From Pseudomonas alloputida (lineage in GTDB: Bacteria; Pseudomonadota; Gammaproteobacteria; Pseudomonadales; Pseudomonadaceae): DNA of 64,000 nucleotides. Below are positions 56,353-64,000 of the stretch, piece by piece. The translations under genes and the position numbers were made by a program. Below the pieces are notes generated by a model. That model saw only the letters and a program-made list of their open reading frames with translations, did no database searches and had not been told where the DNA came from. Positions within the stretch are counted from its first letter, which is position 1. Each line of letters opens with the position of its first letter. Location of the stretch: the NCBI RefSeq assembly GCF_021283545.2, contig NZ_CP128540.1:841501-905500 (forward strand). The letters are read 5' to 3'.

Positions 56353-57351
56353 TTATCCGCGAGTTGCCTGGTAGATGCGGAAACCGTCGGCCTCGTCACG
56401 TACCTGGCAGTTGCCCAACGCCCCTTCGATCAGTGGTTGGTAGCGCAGGAAACTGTTGGCGACCAAGCGCATTTCGCCACCTTTTCGTAGATGAACGGCC
56501 GATTTTTTCAGCAAGTTTTCCGAAGCCTGATAGTTGGTATGAACGCCGGTGTGGAATGGCGGGTTGCTCAGTATAAGGCTCAGTTCGGTAGGGGCGGCGT
56601 CGATGCCATCGCCGCTGATCACTTCGCCTTCCAGGCCGTTGGCAGCCAGCGTCAGGCGGCTGGCGGCCACGGCGAAGGCATCCACGTCCAGCAAGGTCAC
56701 CCGGCTTTGTGGGTAACGGCGTTTGAGCGTGGCACCCAGTACCCCGGCACCGCAGCCAAAGTCCAGCATGTGGCCACCGGGCAGTCCGTCAAGATGCTTC
56801 AGGAGCAGGGCGGTACCTCGGTCGAGTCGGCCATGGCTGAATACCCCAGGCAGGCTGACCACCTGCAACGGGCCGTCTTCGAGGGCCAGCTCGAAGCGCT
56901 CGGCCAGGCTTTCCAGCGGTTTTGCCTGCGGTGCCTGGTCGATGGTCACTTGCCACAGCTGGCAGTGCCGGGCGCTGTCGAGTTTGCGTGGCTTGCCAAA
57001 GGCCTGCAGCTGCTTGGCCGCGCCCTCGATGCCACCGCGCTTCTCGCCGACCAGGTACAGCTCGCGGCCAGCCAGGCGCGATGCCAGGGCGTTGAGCAGA
57101 TAGGCGGCCAGCTCGCGGGATTTGGGCAGGAACAGCACGGCGCTGTCGAATGCTGCTTCAGGGGCCTCGACGCCGTAATGGCTGCGGCCTGCGAAGCGGC
57201 TTTCGAGCATGGCCTGATCGCCGGCATGCCAGGTCCAGGCCTGGGCCTGAGGCAACTGGCCGAGCAGGTCGTCGGCGGGGGCGCCGGCGATCAGCAGCGG
57301 CCCCTGAAACAGCTCTGCCTGACGGAGCAACACTTCACTGCGCGGGTCCAT
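56353..57351 (-). CDS. rsmC: 16S rRNA m2G1207 methyltransferase RsmC
   Basis: 332 residues with the RsmC two-domain build: an N-terminal degenerate methyltransferase domain (about 1-155) and an active C-terminal domain with [19 protein letters not shown] and the catalytic NPPF in [11 protein letters not shown]. It methylates G1207 of 16S rRNA with SAM. The riboswitch follows its stop. Confidence 0.94.
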   Translation of the reverse strand: MDPRSEVLLRQAELFQGPLLIAGAPADDLLGQLPQAQAWTWHAGDQAMLESRFAGRSHYGVEAPEAAFDSAVLFLPKSRELAAYLLNALASRLAGRELYLVGEKRGGIEGAAKQLQAFGKPRKLDSARHCQLWQVTIDQAPQAKPLESLAERFELALEDGPLQVVSLPGVFSHGRLDRGTALLLKHLDGLPGGHMLDFGCGAGVLGATLKRRYPQSRVTLLDVDAFAVAASRLTLAANGLEGEVISGDGIDAAPTELSLILSNPPFHTGVHTNYQASENLLKKSAVHLRKGGEMRLVANSFLRYQPLIEGALGNCQVRDEADGFRIYQATRG

Positions 57352-57405
57352 GGACGACGTCTCCTGGAAAAAAGTGGCGCAGTGTAACAGAGGCGGGCGC
57401 CTGGC

Positions 57406-58371
57406 TCAGCTGACCACGCGGCGTGGCTGCCCGGCGAAGAAGGCCTGGGCGTTCTCGCTGAGCTGGCCGACGATGCGCTGGCGCGACTCCACGGCACCCC
57501 AGGCGCTGTGCGGGGTGATGATCAGGCGCGGGATGCCGGGCTCCAGCAGCGGGTTGCCGTTGACCGGCGGCTCCACGCTCAGCACGTCGGTGGCCGCGCC
57601 GCCCAGGTGACCACCGCGCAGGGCATCGGCCAACGCCTGTTCGTCGATCAGGCCGCCACGGGCGGTGTTGACCACCAGCGCGTTGGGCTTGAGCAGGGCC
57701 AGTTCGCGGGCACCGAGCATATGCCGGGTGTGCTCGTTCAGCGGGCAGTGCAGGGTCAGTGCATCAACTTGCGGCAGCAACTCGTCCAGCGGCAGCCGAT
57801 CGGCGCGCTCCGGGCGGCCTGGGATCTGCCCGCTCAGTACACGCATACCGAAGGCTTCGGCCAGCCTCGCCACTGCGCCGCCCAGTTCGCCGTGGCCGAG
57901 CAGGCCGAGGGTTTTGCCCTCCAGCTCGACGATAGGAAAGTCCAGCAGGCAGAACTGGCTGGCCTTGGCCCACTGGCCATCGGCCACCGCCTGGTTGTAG
58001 TCGCACAGCCGAGTGGCCAGGGCCAACAGCAGGGCCAGGGTATGCTGGGCTACAGACGGCGTGCCGTAGCCCTGGCAGTTGCACACGGTGATGCCCTGGG
58101 CACGGGCGGCGGCCAGGTCGACATTGTTGGTGCCGGTGGCGGCCACCAGGATCAGCTTCAGTTGCGGGTTGGCGGCCAGGGTTGCGGCGTCGAGCATGAC
58201 CTTGTTGCTGACCACTGCCACGGCGCCCTGCAAGCGTTCCGCGACCTGTTCCGGGCGGGTGGCGGCGAACAGTTCGAACTGGTCGAACTGCTGCTTCAGG
58301 GGCGAAAGGTCGAGGTCGCCAAGGTCCAGGGATTGGTGATCGAGAAACACGGCGCGACGCGGGCTGGGCAT
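57406..58371 (-). CDS. D-2-hydroxyacid dehydrogenase (glycerate/hydroxypyruvate type)
   Basis: 321 residues. NAD site: LGLLGHGELGGAVARLAEAFGM. Catalytic Arg in NTARGGLIDE, Glu follows in SVEPPVNGNP, His in IITPHSAWG. It resembles hydroxypyruvate reductase HprA, reducing hydroxypyruvate to glycerate. Substrate not proven. Confidence 0.92.
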   Translation of the reverse strand: MPSPRRAVFLDHQSLDLGDLDLSPLKQQFDQFELFAATRPEQVAERLQGAVAVVSNKVMLDAATLAANPQLKLILVAATGTNNVDLAAARAQGITVCNCQGYGTPSVAQHTLALLLALATRLCDYNQAVADGQWAKASQFCLLDFPIVELEGKTLGLLGHGELGGAVARLAEAFGMRVLSGQIPGRPERADRLPLDELLPQVDALTLHCPLNEHTRHMLGARELALLKPNALVVNTARGGLIDEQALADALRGGHLGGAATDVLSVEPPVNGNPLLEPGIPRLIITPHSAWGAVESRQRIVGQLSENAQAFFAGQPRRVVS

Positions 58372-58404
58372 GAAGATCTCCGGTGGCAGGGAGGGATAAG
58401 GGCG

Positions 58405-58490
58405 TTGTGGCCATTTGCGGGCATGCCCGCGCCCACAAGGTCACCACAACCCTTGCAGGAGCGGGCTTGCCGGCGAAGAGGCCCTCGGCT
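58405..58490. repeat. Pair of REP-like sequences
   Basis: TGCGGGCATGCCCGCGCCCA and GGAGCGGGCTTGCCGGCGAA lie in the interval between the divergent dehydrogenase and acyl-CoA ligase genes. Confidence 0.7.
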
Positions 58491-58664
58491 TCGGCGCAAA
58501 CCTGAAGCCGCCGCCGCAGTGTCTAGCTCAACCTTGCTGCCCGTCAACGCCCGCCACTCATACCTCTGCCGCGCAAATCATTCCTTCGGCTGATTTGGCC
58601 GTCACATTGGCGAACTACAGTAAACCCAGACTTGTCCGGCCCGCTTTTCAGAAAAGGGATCCCC

Positions 58665-60347
58665 ATGTTGCAGACACGCATCATCAAGCCCGCCGAGGGC
58701 GCCTATGCCTATCCATTGCTGATCAAGCGCCTGCTGATGTCCGGCAGCCGCTATGAAAAGACCCGGGAAATCGTCTACCGCGACCAGATGCGGCTGACGT
58801 ATCCACAGCTCAACGAGCGCATTGCCCGCCTGGCCAACGTGCTGACCGAGGCCGGGGTCAAGGCCGGTGACACCGTGGCGGTGATGGACTGGGACAGCCA
58901 TCGCTACCTGGAATGCATGTTCGCCATCCCGATGATCGGCGCTGTGGTGCACACCATCAACGTGCGCCTGTCGCCCGAGCAGATCCTCTACACCATGAAC
59001 CATGCCGAAGACCGCGTGGTGCTGGTCAACAGCGACTTCGTCGGCCTGTACCAGGCCATCGCCGGGCAGCTGACCACTGTCGACAAGACCCTGCTACTGA
59101 CCGATGGCCCGGACAAGACTGCCGAACTGCCCGGTCTGGTCGGCGAGTATGAGCAGCTGCTGGCTGCTGCCAGCCCGCGCTACGACTTCCCGGATTTCGA
59201 CGAGAATTCGGTGGCCACTACCTTCTACACCACTGGCACCACCGGTAACCCCAAGGGCGTGTATTTCAGTCACCGCCAGCTGGTGCTGCACACCCTGGCC
59301 GAGGCCTCGGTCACCGGCAGTATCGACAGCGTGCGCCTGCTGGGCAGCAACGATGTGTACATGCCCATCACCCCGATGTTCCACGTGCATGCCTGGGGCA
59401 TCCCCTACGCTGCCACCATGCTCGGCATGAAGCAGGTGTACCCAGGGCGCTACGAGCCGGACATGCTGGTCAAGCTTTGGCGTGAAGAGAAGGTCACTTT
59501 CTCCCACTGCGTGCCGACCATCCTGCAGATGCTGCTCAACTGCCCGAACGCCCAGGGGCAGGACTTCGGCGGCTGGAAGATCATCATCGGCGGCAGCTCG
59601 CTCAACCGTTCGCTGTACCAGGCCGCCCTGGCGCGCGGCATCCAGCTGACCGCCGCGTATGGCATGTCGGAAACCTGCCCGCTGATCTCCGCGGCACACC
59701 TGAACGATGAACTGCAGGCCGGCAGCGAGGATGAGCGCGTCACTTACCGTATCAAGGCCGGTGTGCCGGTGCCGTTGGTCGAAGCGGCCATCGTCGACGG
59801 CGAAGGCAACTTCCTGCCCGCCGATGGTGAAACCCAGGGCGAGCTGGTACTGCGTGCGCCGTGGCTGACCATGGGCTACTTCAAGGAGCCGGAGAAGAGC
59901 GAGGAGCTGTGGCAGGGCGGCTGGCTGCACACCGGTGACGTCGCCACCCTCGACGGCATGGGCTACATCGACATCCGCGACCGCATCAAGGATGTGATCA
60001 AGACCGGTGGCGAGTGGGTTTCCTCGCTCGACCTGGAAGACCTGATCAGCCGCCACCCGGCCGTGCGCGAAGTGGCGGTGGTGGGGGTGGCCGACCCGCA
60101 GTGGGGTGAGCGCCCGTTTGCCCTGCTGGTGGCACGTGACGGCCACGATATCGACGCCAAGGCGCTGAAGGAACACCTCAAGCCATTCGTCGAGCAAGGT
60201 CATATCAACAAGTGGGCGATTCCAAGCCAGATCGCCCTTGTTACTGAAATTCCCAAGACCAGTGTCGGCAAGCTCGACAAGAAACGCATTCGCCAGGACA
60301 TCGTCCAGTGGCAGGCCAGCAACAGCGCGTTCCTTTCCACGTTGTAA
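58665..60347 (+). CDS. Medium/long-chain fatty acid-CoA ligase (AlkK-like)
   Basis: 560 residues from ATG 58665, with AAGGGA 5-10 bases upstream. AMP-forming ligase: P-loop YTTGTTGNPKGV, AYGMSETCPLISAAH, TGDVATLDGMGYIDIRDRIKDVIKTGGEWVS and the catalytic Lys in KTSVGKLDKKRI. It resembles AlkK and activates fatty acids to acyl-CoA. It precedes the DUF1302 and DUF1329 genes in the same direction. Confidence 0.94.
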   Translation: MLQTRIIKPAEGAYAYPLLIKRLLMSGSRYEKTREIVYRDQMRLTYPQLNERIARLANVLTEAGVKAGDTVAVMDWDSHRYLECMFAIPMIGAVVHTINVRLSPEQILYTMNHAEDRVVLVNSDFVGLYQAIAGQLTTVDKTLLLTDGPDKTAELPGLVGEYEQLLAAASPRYDFPDFDENSVATTFYTTGTTGNPKGVYFSHRQLVLHTLAEASVTGSIDSVRLLGSNDVYMPITPMFHVHAWGIPYAATMLGMKQVYPGRYEPDMLVKLWREEKVTFSHCVPTILQMLLNCPNAQGQDFGGWKIIIGGSSLNRSLYQAALARGIQLTAAYGMSETCPLISAAHLNDELQAGSEDERVTYRIKAGVPVPLVEAAIVDGEGNFLPADGETQGELVLRAPWLTMGYFKEPEKSEELWQGGWLHTGDVATLDGMGYIDIRDRIKDVIKTGGEWVSSLDLEDLISRHPAVREVAVVGVADPQWGERPFALLVARDGHDIDAKALKEHLKPFVEQGHINKWAIPSQIALVTEIPKTSVGKLDKKRIRQDIVQWQASNSAFLSTL

Positions 60348-60353
60348 CCATTG

Positions 60354-60384
60354 TGCGGGTCGCGCACGTCAGAGCGTGACCCGC
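60354..60384 (+). terminator. Weak hairpin after the acyl-CoA ligase
   Basis: GCGGGTC and GACCCGC pair over a 15-base loop six bases after the stop; no T run. Confidence 0.4.
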
Positions 60385-60678
60385 ATGCTAGAGAGCCCGC
60401 CGCCTTGCCAAACGACAGAAATGCGCCATCCTTGAGCACTACCAGCCCGCAACCGAAGCAAAACTGCAGCGAGTTGGTGGCATGGAGCGCAAATCACACT
60501 TTAGAGGGATCAAGCGCCTGTGCCTGCTGGCTATAGTCGGGGCCAGGGGATTTTCAGGAATGGGGGAGGGCGACATGCGCAAGCTGTGTCGCCGCAGGTG
60601 CAAGCCTGCAATCCGGTCGCTCGGGCCGTTCTTGAAAGGACTCACTGCCATAACAAAAAAGTACATGGAGTAGCGTCG
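60385..60678. other. Gap before the DUF1302 gene; probable promoter region
   Basis: About 290 bases without a well-supported gene. A 63-codon frame (60482-60673) is open but lacks a ribosome site and known similarity. The gap is long enough for a separate promoter of the DUF1302-DUF1329 pair. Confidence 0.45.
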
Positions 60679-62565
60679 ATGAAATCTGCAAACCTGTTCT
60701 GGCGCCGGGCCAAGCTGCCCTTGGCCGTCAGCCTTGCTTCCACGCTCGCAAGTCCTGCTTTCGCTGTCAGTTTCAACATTGGTGAAATCGAAGGCCAGTT
60801 CGACTCGTCGCTCTCCATCGGCGCCAGCTGGTCGACGGCCAACCCCAACAAGAACCTGATAGGGGTGAACAACGGCGGCAAGGGCCTGTCACAGACATCC
60901 GACGATGGCCACCTGAACTTCAAGAAGGGCGAAACCTTCTCCAAGATCTTCAAGGGTATTCATGACCTGGAGCTCAAGTACGGCGACACCGGTGTGTTCG
61001 TGCGCGGCAAGTACTGGTACGACTTCGAACTGAAGGACGAAAACCGCGAGTTCAAGGACATCAGCGACTCCAACCGCAAGGAAGGCGCCAAGTCGTCCGG
61101 GGCCGAGCTGCTCGACGCCTTTGTCTACCACAACTACTCCATCGGCGATCAGCCTGGCTCGGTGCGTTTTGGCAAGCAGGTAGTGAGCTGGGGCGAAAGT
61201 ACCTTCATCGGCGGCGGCATCAACTCGATCAACCCCATCGACGTGTCGGCGTTCCGCCGTCCCGGAGCCGAGATCAAGGAAGGCCTGATTCCGGTCAACA
61301 TGTTCTACATCTCGCAGAGCCTGACCGACAACCTGTCGGCCGAGGCCTTCTACCAGCTCGAATGGGACCAGACGGTCGTCGATAACTGCGGCACCTTCTT
61401 TTCTCAGCCGGACATCATCGCCGACGGCTGTACCGACAACTTGCGCGTGCTCAATAGCAGCCGCACGGTGCCGGGCGCTGCCCAGCAGTTCCTCGCCACG
61501 CGGGGCGTGAACATCAACGAAGAGGGTGTGATGGTGCGCCGTGGTGCCGACCGCGATGCGCGTGACAGCGGCCAGTTCGGTGTGGCCATGCGCTATATGT
61601 TCGAGCCGTTGGACACGGAGTTCGGCGCCTACTTCATGAATTACCATAGCCGTGCACCCATCTTCAGTGCCACAGGGGCCCCGCCGTCCGTGTTCGCCGG
61701 GCTGAGCGCCCTGCCTGCGCAGCTGCGCGCATTGGCGCCTCTGATCGTGGCGGGTAATTCCGAGTACTTTGTGGAATACCCCGAGGACATCCGCCTTTAT
61801 GGCTTGAGTTTCTCCACCACGTTACCCACTGGCACCGCCTGGAGCGGCGAAGTCAGCTACCGCCCCAACGCGCCAGTGCAGCTCAATACCACGGATATCC
61901 TGTTCGCTGGTGTCCGTCCCATTGGCGGCGCGTTGAGCAACGCATCGCTGCTGACCGGTACGCCGGGGCAAGACCTGCATGGGTATCGCCGTAAGGAGAT
62001 CACCCAGTTCCAGACCACACTGACCCATTTCTTCGACCAGGTGATGGGTGCCAGCCGGATGACTGTAGTCGGTGAAGTGGGTGTTACCCATGTCGGCGGC
62101 CTGGAGAATGCCCACGATACCCGCTACGGTCGCGACCCGGTGTTCGGCCCAGGTCCGTTGCCATCCACCGGTGGCGCCGATACCTGCCAGGCGCTCAATG
62201 GCAGCACCATCGCCGGCGCCGGTGCGGGGGCGTCCACCGCCAACCTGAACCGCAAATGCGAGAACGACGGCTACACCACCAGCACTTCCTGGGGTTACCG
62301 CGGCCGTGTCATCTGGGACTACAACGACGTATTCGCGGGTATCAACCTGAAGCCGAGCGTGGCCTGGTCGCATGACGTGTCCGGTTATTCGCCTGGCCCT
62401 GGCGCCAACTTCGAGGAAGGCCGCAAGGCTGTCAGCCTGGGCCTGGACGCCGAGTATCAGAACACCTATACGGCGAGCCTGTCGTACACCAACTTCTTCG
62501 ACGGCAAGTACAGCACCGTGGATGACCGCGACTTCGTCGCCCTCAGCTTCGGCGTGAACTTCTAA
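60679..62565 (+). CDS. DUF1302 outer-membrane protein
   Basis: 628 residues from ATG 60679 with GGAG upstream. The signal peptide ends ...STLASPAFA. The rest is rich in short amphipathic strands and ends in FGVNF, the terminal aromatic typical of outer-membrane barrels. Family members are nearly always paired with DUF1329, as here with a 25-base gap. Role unknown; in Pseudomonas the pair is tied to lipid or hydrophobic substrate use. Confidence 0.9.
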   Translation: MKSANLFWRRAKLPLAVSLASTLASPAFAVSFNIGEIEGQFDSSLSIGASWSTANPNKNLIGVNNGGKGLSQTSDDGHLNFKKGETFSKIFKGIHDLELKYGDTGVFVRGKYWYDFELKDENREFKDISDSNRKEGAKSSGAELLDAFVYHNYSIGDQPGSVRFGKQVVSWGESTFIGGGINSINPIDVSAFRRPGAEIKEGLIPVNMFYISQSLTDNLSAEAFYQLEWDQTVVDNCGTFFSQPDIIADGCTDNLRVLNSSRTVPGAAQQFLATRGVNINEEGVMVRRGADRDARDSGQFGVAMRYMFEPLDTEFGAYFMNYHSRAPIFSATGAPPSVFAGLSALPAQLRALAPLIVAGNSEYFVEYPEDIRLYGLSFSTTLPTGTAWSGEVSYRPNAPVQLNTTDILFAGVRPIGGALSNASLLTGTPGQDLHGYRRKEITQFQTTLTHFFDQVMGASRMTVVGEVGVTHVGGLENAHDTRYGRDPVFGPGPLPSTGGADTCQALNGSTIAGAGAGASTANLNRKCENDGYTTSTSWGYRGRVIWDYNDVFAGINLKPSVAWSHDVSGYSPGPGANFEEGRKAVSLGLDAEYQNTYTASLSYTNFFDGKYSTVDDRDFVALSFGVNF

Positions 62566-62590
62566 GCATACAGATCCAGGACGACACGAC

Positions 62591-63955
62591 ATGAACAAGA
62601 CCAGAAGTCTGCTGCAAGCCGGTGTGCTGGGCCTGTCCCTGCTGGCGACCAGCGTCATGGCTGCGGTATCCGCCGACGAGGCGGCCAAGCTGGGCAGCAC
62701 CCTGACCCCGATGGGTGCCGAGAAGGCCGGCAACGCCGACGGCTCCATCGGCCCGTGGGAGCCGCTGTCGAAGACCGCAGGCAGCGTCGACGGCAAGGGC
62801 TTCCTGTCCGACCCGTACGGCAGTGAAAAACCGCTGTTCACCATCACGGCGCAGAATGCCGACCAGTACAAGGACAAGCTCTCGCCGGGCCAGCTGGCCA
62901 TGTTCAAACGCTACCCGAACACCTACAAGATCCCGGTGTTCAAGACCCATCGCGGCGCAACCGTCCCGGCCGATGTGTTCGCTGCCATCAAGGAAAACGC
63001 CACCAAAACTACCCTGGTGGAAGGCGGCAACGGCCTGAGCAACTTCCGCACGGCGGTGCCGTTCCCGATCCCGAAAAGCGGCCTTGAGGTGATCTGGAAC
63101 CACATCACCCGCTACCGCGGCGGCAGTGTCAGCCGCCTGGTGACCCAGGCCACGCCGCAGCAGAATGGCTCGTTCAACCCCGTATACTTCTCCGACCAGT
63201 TCGTCTTCCGCGACAAGATGAAGGACTACGACCCGAACAACCCAGGCAACATCCTGTTCTACTTCAAGCAGGAAGTTACTGCGCCTGCGCGCCTGGCCGG
63301 GACTGTGCTGCTGGTGCACGAAACCCTCGACCAGGTGAAGGAGCCGCGCAAGGCGTGGATCTACAACGCCGGTCAACGCCGTGTGCGCCAGGCACCGCAA
63401 GTGTCGTATGACGGCCCAGGTACCGCCGCCGACGGCCTGCGTACGTCGGACAACCTGGACATGTTCAACGGTGCACCGGACCGTTATGACTGGAAGCTGG
63501 AAGGCAAGAAGGAACTGTACATCGCCTCCAACGCCTTCAAGCTGGATGACCCCAAGCTGAAGTACGCCGACATCATCAAGGCCGGGCACATCAACCAGGA
63601 CCTGGCCCGTTACGAGCTGCGCCGCGTCTGGCACGTAGTTGCAACCCTCAAGCCAGGCCAGCGGCACATCTACGCCAAGCGGGACTTCTACATCGATGAG
63701 GACACATGGCAGGCCGCAGTGATCGACCAGTACGACGGCCGTGGCCAACTGTGGCGCGTGTCCGAGGCCCATGCTCAGCCTTATTACAACGTGGAAGTGC
63801 CTTGGTACACCCTGGAAGCGATCTACGACCTGCAGTCCGGTCGTTACCTGGCCCTTGGGATGAAGAACGAAGAGAAACGTGCCTACGACTTCGGCTTCAG
63901 TGCCAGCAAGGCCGATTTCCAGCCCGCAGCGCTGCGTCAGTCGGGTATTCGCTAA
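62591..63955 (+). CDS. DUF1329 periplasmic/outer-membrane protein
   Basis: 454 residues with signal peptide ...LSLLATSVMA. DUF1329 resembles LolB/LppX-like folds that carry lipids between membranes. Segments such as FPIPKSGLEVIWNHITRYRGG and GQRRVRQAPQVSYDGPGTAADGLRTSDNLDMFNGAPDRYDW are typical. Paired with DUF1302; role probably transport of a hydrophobic compound. Last gene of the window. Confidence 0.9.
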   Translation: MNKTRSLLQAGVLGLSLLATSVMAAVSADEAAKLGSTLTPMGAEKAGNADGSIGPWEPLSKTAGSVDGKGFLSDPYGSEKPLFTITAQNADQYKDKLSPGQLAMFKRYPNTYKIPVFKTHRGATVPADVFAAIKENATKTTLVEGGNGLSNFRTAVPFPIPKSGLEVIWNHITRYRGGSVSRLVTQATPQQNGSFNPVYFSDQFVFRDKMKDYDPNNPGNILFYFKQEVTAPARLAGTVLLVHETLDQVKEPRKAWIYNAGQRRVRQAPQVSYDGPGTAADGLRTSDNLDMFNGAPDRYDWKLEGKKELYIASNAFKLDDPKLKYADIIKAGHINQDLARYELRRVWHVVATLKPGQRHIYAKRDFYIDEDTWQAAVIDQYDGRGQLWRVSEAHAQPYYNVEVPWYTLEAIYDLQSGRYLALGMKNEEKRAYDFGFSASKADFQPAALRQSGIR

Positions 63956-64000
63956 GCTGAAATCACTGAACGCCGTGTGATCCCCAGAACGCCCCGGCTC

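Noticed and set aside
60482..60673. 63-codon frame before the DUF1302 gene
   Set aside because: No ribosome site, basic low-complexity composition and no known similarity.

Overview
The window is a 64 kb piece of a Pseudomonas chromosome, most likely of the P. putida group. The reasons are high GC, the gene order TPR-lolB-ispE-tRNA(Gln)-prs-rplY-pth-ychF opposite hemA-prfA-prmC-moeB-murI, the PplR-type light regulon around phrB, and many short 'GCGGGC..GCCCGC' REP palindromes between genes. This assignment rests on recall, not on a search.

Layout. 1-843: 3' part of an MscS-type channel. 975-5232: a minus-strand unit (SnoaL-like protein, NCS1 permease, aldehyde dehydrogenase) divergent from ycaC, with a near-perfect 24-base palindrome between them. 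5339-12149: ppk2, a CPA2 antiporter core, an AI-2E family protein and a three-gene efflux system (outer-membrane lipoprotein, HlyD adaptor, DUF2955 inner-membrane protein). 12168-20851: sulP, then the minus-strand housekeeping run. 20852-31414: an accessory island. 31415-36763: hemA operon and pagL. 36879-43046: light-responsive block. 43060-47214: hemH, uraA-upp, hpt and wbuC. 47266-58371: small conserved proteins, mqo, yajG, an acyltransferase, a CPXCG protein, a SRAP protein, an M48 protease, a GDT1 exporter behind a yybP-ykoY (Mn) riboswitch, rsmC and a hydroxyacid dehydrogenase. 58665-63955: acyl-CoA ligase, DUF1302 and DUF1329 genes.

The island is the most interesting part. It carries an intact IS66 element (2383 bp, 8-bp target duplication GCGTAATG), an IS5-type transposase remnant, and a tight minus-strand operon of lower GC: (1) an MFS transporter fused in frame to a CDP-alcohol phosphatidyltransferase; (2) an ATP-grasp ligase; (3) a PEP-synthase-like kinase interrupted by one in-frame TAG; (4) a class I glutamine amidotransferase-like hydrolase; (5) a LicC-like cytidylyltransferase. 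Genes 3-4-5 have the same families and the same order as Campylobacter jejuni Cj1418-Cj1417-Cj1416. Those enzymes make cytidine diphosphoramidate from glutamine, ATP and CTP for the capsular O-methyl phosphoramidate. I infer that this cluster makes a phosphoramidate (P-N bond) metabolite. The CDP-alcohol phosphatidyltransferase domain is a candidate for transferring the phosphoramidate group from its CDP carrier to a hydroxyl acceptor, the ATP-grasp enzyme for making an amide or peptide bond, and the MFS half for export. No capsule genes or Cj1415-like kinase are seen here. A short remnant of a second copy of the TPR gene lies at the far edge of the island, next to hemA, and looks like a scar of the exchange that brought it in.

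The light block has two sites that fit the published PplR1 box T(G/A)TACA-N12-TGTA(C/T)A (one exactly, one with a single mismatch). They lie upstream of the ybgA-pplR1-phrB-SDR operon and in the divergent FAD oxidoreductase/yfcH promoter.
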